In this document: piece by piece, positions 61,571 to 64,000 of the stretch | Layout: every line of letters starts with the position of its first letter | How positions within the stretch are numbered: the stretch's first letter is position 1 | Origin: Bradyrhizobium diazoefficiens | GTDB lineage: Bacteria > Pseudomonadota > Alphaproteobacteria > Rhizobiales > Xanthobacteraceae | Length of the DNA stretch: 64,000 nt | NCBI RefSeq assembly: GCF_016616235.1 | Contig: NZ_CP067100.1 | Location: 2,601,001 to 2,665,000 of the forward strand | Reading direction: 5' to 3' | Notes under the pieces: generated by a model | What the model was told of the DNA's origin: nothing | The model's database searches: none | What the model saw: only the letters and a program-made list of their open reading frames with translations | Program-made: the position numbers and the translations under genes

Positions 61571-61690
61571 TCCCCTCACTCCTGCCGCGAGCGCACCCAG
61601 CCGTCCGCGTCCCCGCAGACAGAAGCATCCGCTTCATGTCAGATTTTCTTAGGATTTGTGACGCTCAGTCGGTGCCCATGGCCGCTGTGA

Positions 61691-63934
61691 TCAGAATCTC
61701 GCCGCCACCGTCAGCCGCACCGCGAGGGGCTCGGCCGGATGGACGTGACGATCTGCGACGCCGGCGATGGGCTCTCCCGGCAGGCGCGACAGATAATAAT
61801 ATTCGATCTGGTTGGTCTGGGCATTGAAGAGGTTGAGCACGTCGAGCTGCACCCACAGGCCATTGTCGAACCTGTAGCCGGCGCGCGCATTGAAGATCAG
61901 CGACGCCTTCGAGCGGACGCTGTCGTCCTCGATCAGAGGACGCGGACCGAAATAGCGCGCCTTCAGGCTGCCGAACCAGCCGGTGTCGCCGCCCAGCGTG
62001 ATCGCGCTGCTGGCCACCCACGCCGGTGCGCCGGGAATGTGGGCGCCGGCAGGGTCGAAATCGGTGAAACGCGCGTGGGTCTGGGCGACGTCGAGATCGA
62101 CCGTCATCCACGGCAGCGGCTTGTACTGGTTCGTCCACTCGACGCCGACGCGGCGGCTGGGCCGGCTCGGCTCGGTGGTGCCGGCGTCCCCGACGAACAG
62201 CAGCTCCGAGTCGAAATCGAGCACGAACACTGCCAGCGAGCTGGTGAGACCCTCGATCACCTTGGTGCGGATGCCGAGCTCGGCGCCGCGCGAGCGCACC
62301 AGCAGCGGCACGCGCTCGAGCGGGGTTACCTTGTCGTTGGGATCGACGGTGATGGTCGCGCCGCGGATGTCGTTGCTGTGCAGGCCGTAGCCGGCATTGC
62401 CGTAGAGCTCGGTCTTGGACCAGGGGCCGAGCACGATGCCGGCCTTCGGGCTCATCATCGACGCCTGCGCGTTGCCTGAATTCTCCGGCGTATCGCTAAA
62501 GACGTGGCCGGCGAAAAAATCCTCGCGGATGCCGATCGTGGTGTGCAGCCAGTCCTTCCAGTGCGTGGTCGTGTCGGTCCAGAGGCCGACATTGCCCTCC
62601 TGCACGCGGTCCTCGCGCACGGTCGAGAGCCATGCGCGCTGCTCGGTCTTGAACAGCCCGACGTGGATATCGTCATAGCGGCTCTGCACCCCGACGCGGG
62701 TCTGCGATTCGAGAGAGGCGAAGCGCCAGTCGAACGTGTGCCGCGCATCGACGCCGCCGAGCGTGCGACCGTCGAGCTGGCTGAACTGGTCGCCATTGAC
62801 GGGATTGTCGAGGAAATAGGTGAAATTGTTGAACAGCCGCAGGTCGGAGCGCACGACATAGGCGCTGACATTGGTCTGTCCGTGCTCGCTCGACTGCGCC
62901 CAGTTGCTCGACAGGCTGAATCGGCTGGAGGTGCCGCCATCGGTCGGATCGAGCGTGCCGAAACGGTTGATGAGGCCCTGGTCGATCGCGCGTTGCGGGA
63001 CCTGGTCGGTCGAATTCCAGCCGTTGGAATAGGCCATCGCCGTCAGCGTCAGGCCATCGGTCGCGGTGCCCTGGCTGTAGCGCAGCACGCCGTTCAGCTT
63101 GCGGACATCGTCGGGCACGTCCCAGGGACCGTCATACTTGCTCGCTTCGAACGCCGTCAGCAGCGTGCCGGCACCCACCGCGGTCGATCCCGCTGCCAAT
63201 GCGCGGCGATAGCCGAAGCTGCCGAAGGTCATCTCGGCGACGTTGTGCGGCAGCTTGTTGACATAGTCGATCGCCACGGCGCCGGCGGATGCGAAGTCGC
63301 CCTGGTCGGCGAAATACGGGCCCTTGCGCACATTGACCGACTGGATCAGCTCGGGGATGAGAAAATTGATGTCAGCGTAGCCTTGCCCATGCCCGTGGGT
63401 CGGCATGTTGACGGGCATGCCGTCCACGCTGATCGCGAGATCGGTGCCGTGATCGAGATTGAATCCGCGCAGAAAATACTGGTTGGCTTTGCCCTCGCCG
63501 GAATGCTGCGTGACGATCAGGCCCGGCACCACCTCCAGCGCCTCGCCAGGCCGGGAGAACGGGACTGCGTTGACCTCCGTGCCGCTGATACGCGTTGCGC
63601 TAGCGGCGCTGGGTTGCAGCGCAGACGCGCCGGCGGGCTCCGCGCCGGCCGCACCGCCGCTCTCGGTCGGACTGTCTATGCGGGCGGCAGCATGACTGCG
63701 CAGACCACGGTCCTTCGGCGGCTTTCTGCGGGCCTGCCGTTTGGCAGGCTGATTGTCCGGTGCTGCAACGCTGACCGGCGGAAGCTCGGCGGACGCAGTG
63801 GAGCCGACGTCGTGGGCGGCGGTCGGGAGCGTGCACAGGGCGGACGATGCGGCAGCCGACAACACCCGCGACAAGACCCTACGCACCACGATGTTCCGCA
63901 CGACAACCACAGCAGTCCAATAACAAAGCTGCAC
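61691..63934 (-). CDS. TonB-dependent outer-membrane receptor, probably NikR-controlled
   Basis: A 747-residue receptor. After the signal-like N-terminus and a Pro/Ala/Arg-rich linker the plug domain runs about 105-230 (FSRPGEALEVVPGLIVTQHS, NQYFLRGFNLDHGTDLAISV, TGHGQGYADINFLIPELIQS), then the 22-strand barrel, ending in the aromatic residue Phe (VRLTVAARF). His-rich MPTHGHGQGY in the plug is a possible metal contact. The apparent GTG start at 63934 is only 12 bases from an exact NikR operator, so the true start may be an internal codon. It is inferred to import nickel or a nickel complex. Confidence 0.88.
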   Translation of the reverse strand: MQLCYWTAVVVVRNIVVRRVLSRVLSAAASSALCTLPTAAHDVGSTASAELPPVSVAAPDNQPAKRQARRKPPKDRGLRSHAAARIDSPTESGGAAGAEPAGASALQPSAASATRISGTEVNAVPFSRPGEALEVVPGLIVTQHSGEGKANQYFLRGFNLDHGTDLAISVDGMPVNMPTHGHGQGYADINFLIPELIQSVNVRKGPYFADQGDFASAGAVAIDYVNKLPHNVAEMTFGSFGYRRALAAGSTAVGAGTLLTAFEASKYDGPWDVPDDVRKLNGVLRYSQGTATDGLTLTAMAYSNGWNSTDQVPQRAIDQGLINRFGTLDPTDGGTSSRFSLSSNWAQSSEHGQTNVSAYVVRSDLRLFNNFTYFLDNPVNGDQFSQLDGRTLGGVDARHTFDWRFASLESQTRVGVQSRYDDIHVGLFKTEQRAWLSTVREDRVQEGNVGLWTDTTTHWKDWLHTTIGIREDFFAGHVFSDTPENSGNAQASMMSPKAGIVLGPWSKTELYGNAGYGLHSNDIRGATITVDPNDKVTPLERVPLLVRSRGAELGIRTKVIEGLTSSLAVFVLDFDSELLFVGDAGTTEPSRPSRRVGVEWTNQYKPLPWMTVDLDVAQTHARFTDFDPAGAHIPGAPAWVASSAITLGGDTGWFGSLKARYFGPRPLIEDDSVRSKASLIFNARAGYRFDNGLWVQLDVLNLFNAQTNQIEYYYLSRLPGEPIAGVADRHVHPAEPLAVRLTVAARF

Positions 63935-63946
63935 TATGGCAGATCA

Positions 63947-63974
63947 GTATGACGATTCAGCAACAATATCATAC
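63947..63974. promoter_or_regulatory. NikR operator, exact match
   Basis: The bases 63947-63952 read GTATGA and 63969-63974 read TCATAC, with exactly 16 bases between. This equals the known E. coli NikR operator GTATGA-N16-TCATAC, a 28-bp site bound by the nickel-sensing repressor. The flanking CA/TG extends the dyad to 8 bases each side. It lies immediately upstream of the TonB receptor. Confidence 0.85.
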
Positions 63975-64000
63975 TGGTCTTCGCCGGACATTGCGAATCG

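Noticed and set aside
62504..63952. 482-codon plus-strand frame opposite the TonB receptor
   Set aside because: Antisense of a GC-rich receptor gene; the minus strand has plug and barrel motifs and a terminal Phe.

Overview
The window looks like a chromosome segment of a Bradyrhizobium-type alphaproteobacterium. The evidence is high G+C coding DNA, a ROSE-type RNA thermometer in front of an Hsp20 gene (a hallmark of rhizobia), many small proteins of a kind I know from Bradyrhizobium, and an interspersed palindrome of a type common in that genus. Species-level placement is not possible from the sequence alone.

Positions 1 to about 21.95 kb are accessory DNA. This part holds many short hypothetical genes, a large serine recombinase (4152-5807), a tyrosine integrase (20372-21730) and many damaged genes: a frameshifted CDF transporter, a Cys-rich zinc-ribbon remnant, an IS256 transposase tail, a DUF1127 remnant, and a Ku gene whose usual start codon is one base out of frame. 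Intact islands of function are an FAD monooxygenase fused to cytochrome b5 (9818-11497), orphan soxY-soxZ, a response regulator receiver, a cupin, a Rap1a-like protein and several secreted small proteins. The region ends at a 3' fragment of a lysine-type tRNA (21910-21955). An exact 35-bp part of that fragment recurs at 31214-31248, so 22-31.2 kb behaves like a second, tandem island.

This second island (22.3-30.9 kb) holds a FetA-FetB-type metal exporter with an ATP-grasp-like partner, and a chromate/metal gene set: a chrB remnant, a PepSY-like small protein, a DUF1259 protein, a Cys-rich secreted peptide, chrA, a phosphatase-like/beta-propeller fusion and an outer-membrane protein.

From 31.4 to 46.7 kb come stress and respiration genes. 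Two Hsp20 genes lie behind a ROSE thermometer and a heat-shock-type promoter. There is a low-affinity iron permease and a diheme cytochrome c. A tightly coupled caa3-type oxidase operon (40758 down to 35075) has start/stop overlaps at four junctions. After it come a DUF305 protein, CsbD, a GH13 glucosidase, a zinc alcohol dehydrogenase with a membrane partner, and an SDR. From 46.9 to 52.1 kb come a flavodoxin-like reductase, a thioredoxin-reductase-like flavoprotein, fdhD and a divergent FdhF/YdeP-type molybdoenzyme.

The final 12 kb (52.3-64.0 kb) is the most interesting part. Three HupE/UreJ-type permease genes follow a periplasmic peptidyl-prolyl isomerase. Beside them are a secreted DUF3604 protein with a His/Asp-rich tail, a 2OG-Fe(II) oxygenase, a membrane-spermidine-synthase fusion and a TonB-dependent receptor. 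Directly upstream of the receptor is an exact match to the classical NikR operator, GTATGA-N16-TCATAC. I infer that the receptor, and perhaps the cluster, belongs to a nickel acquisition system.
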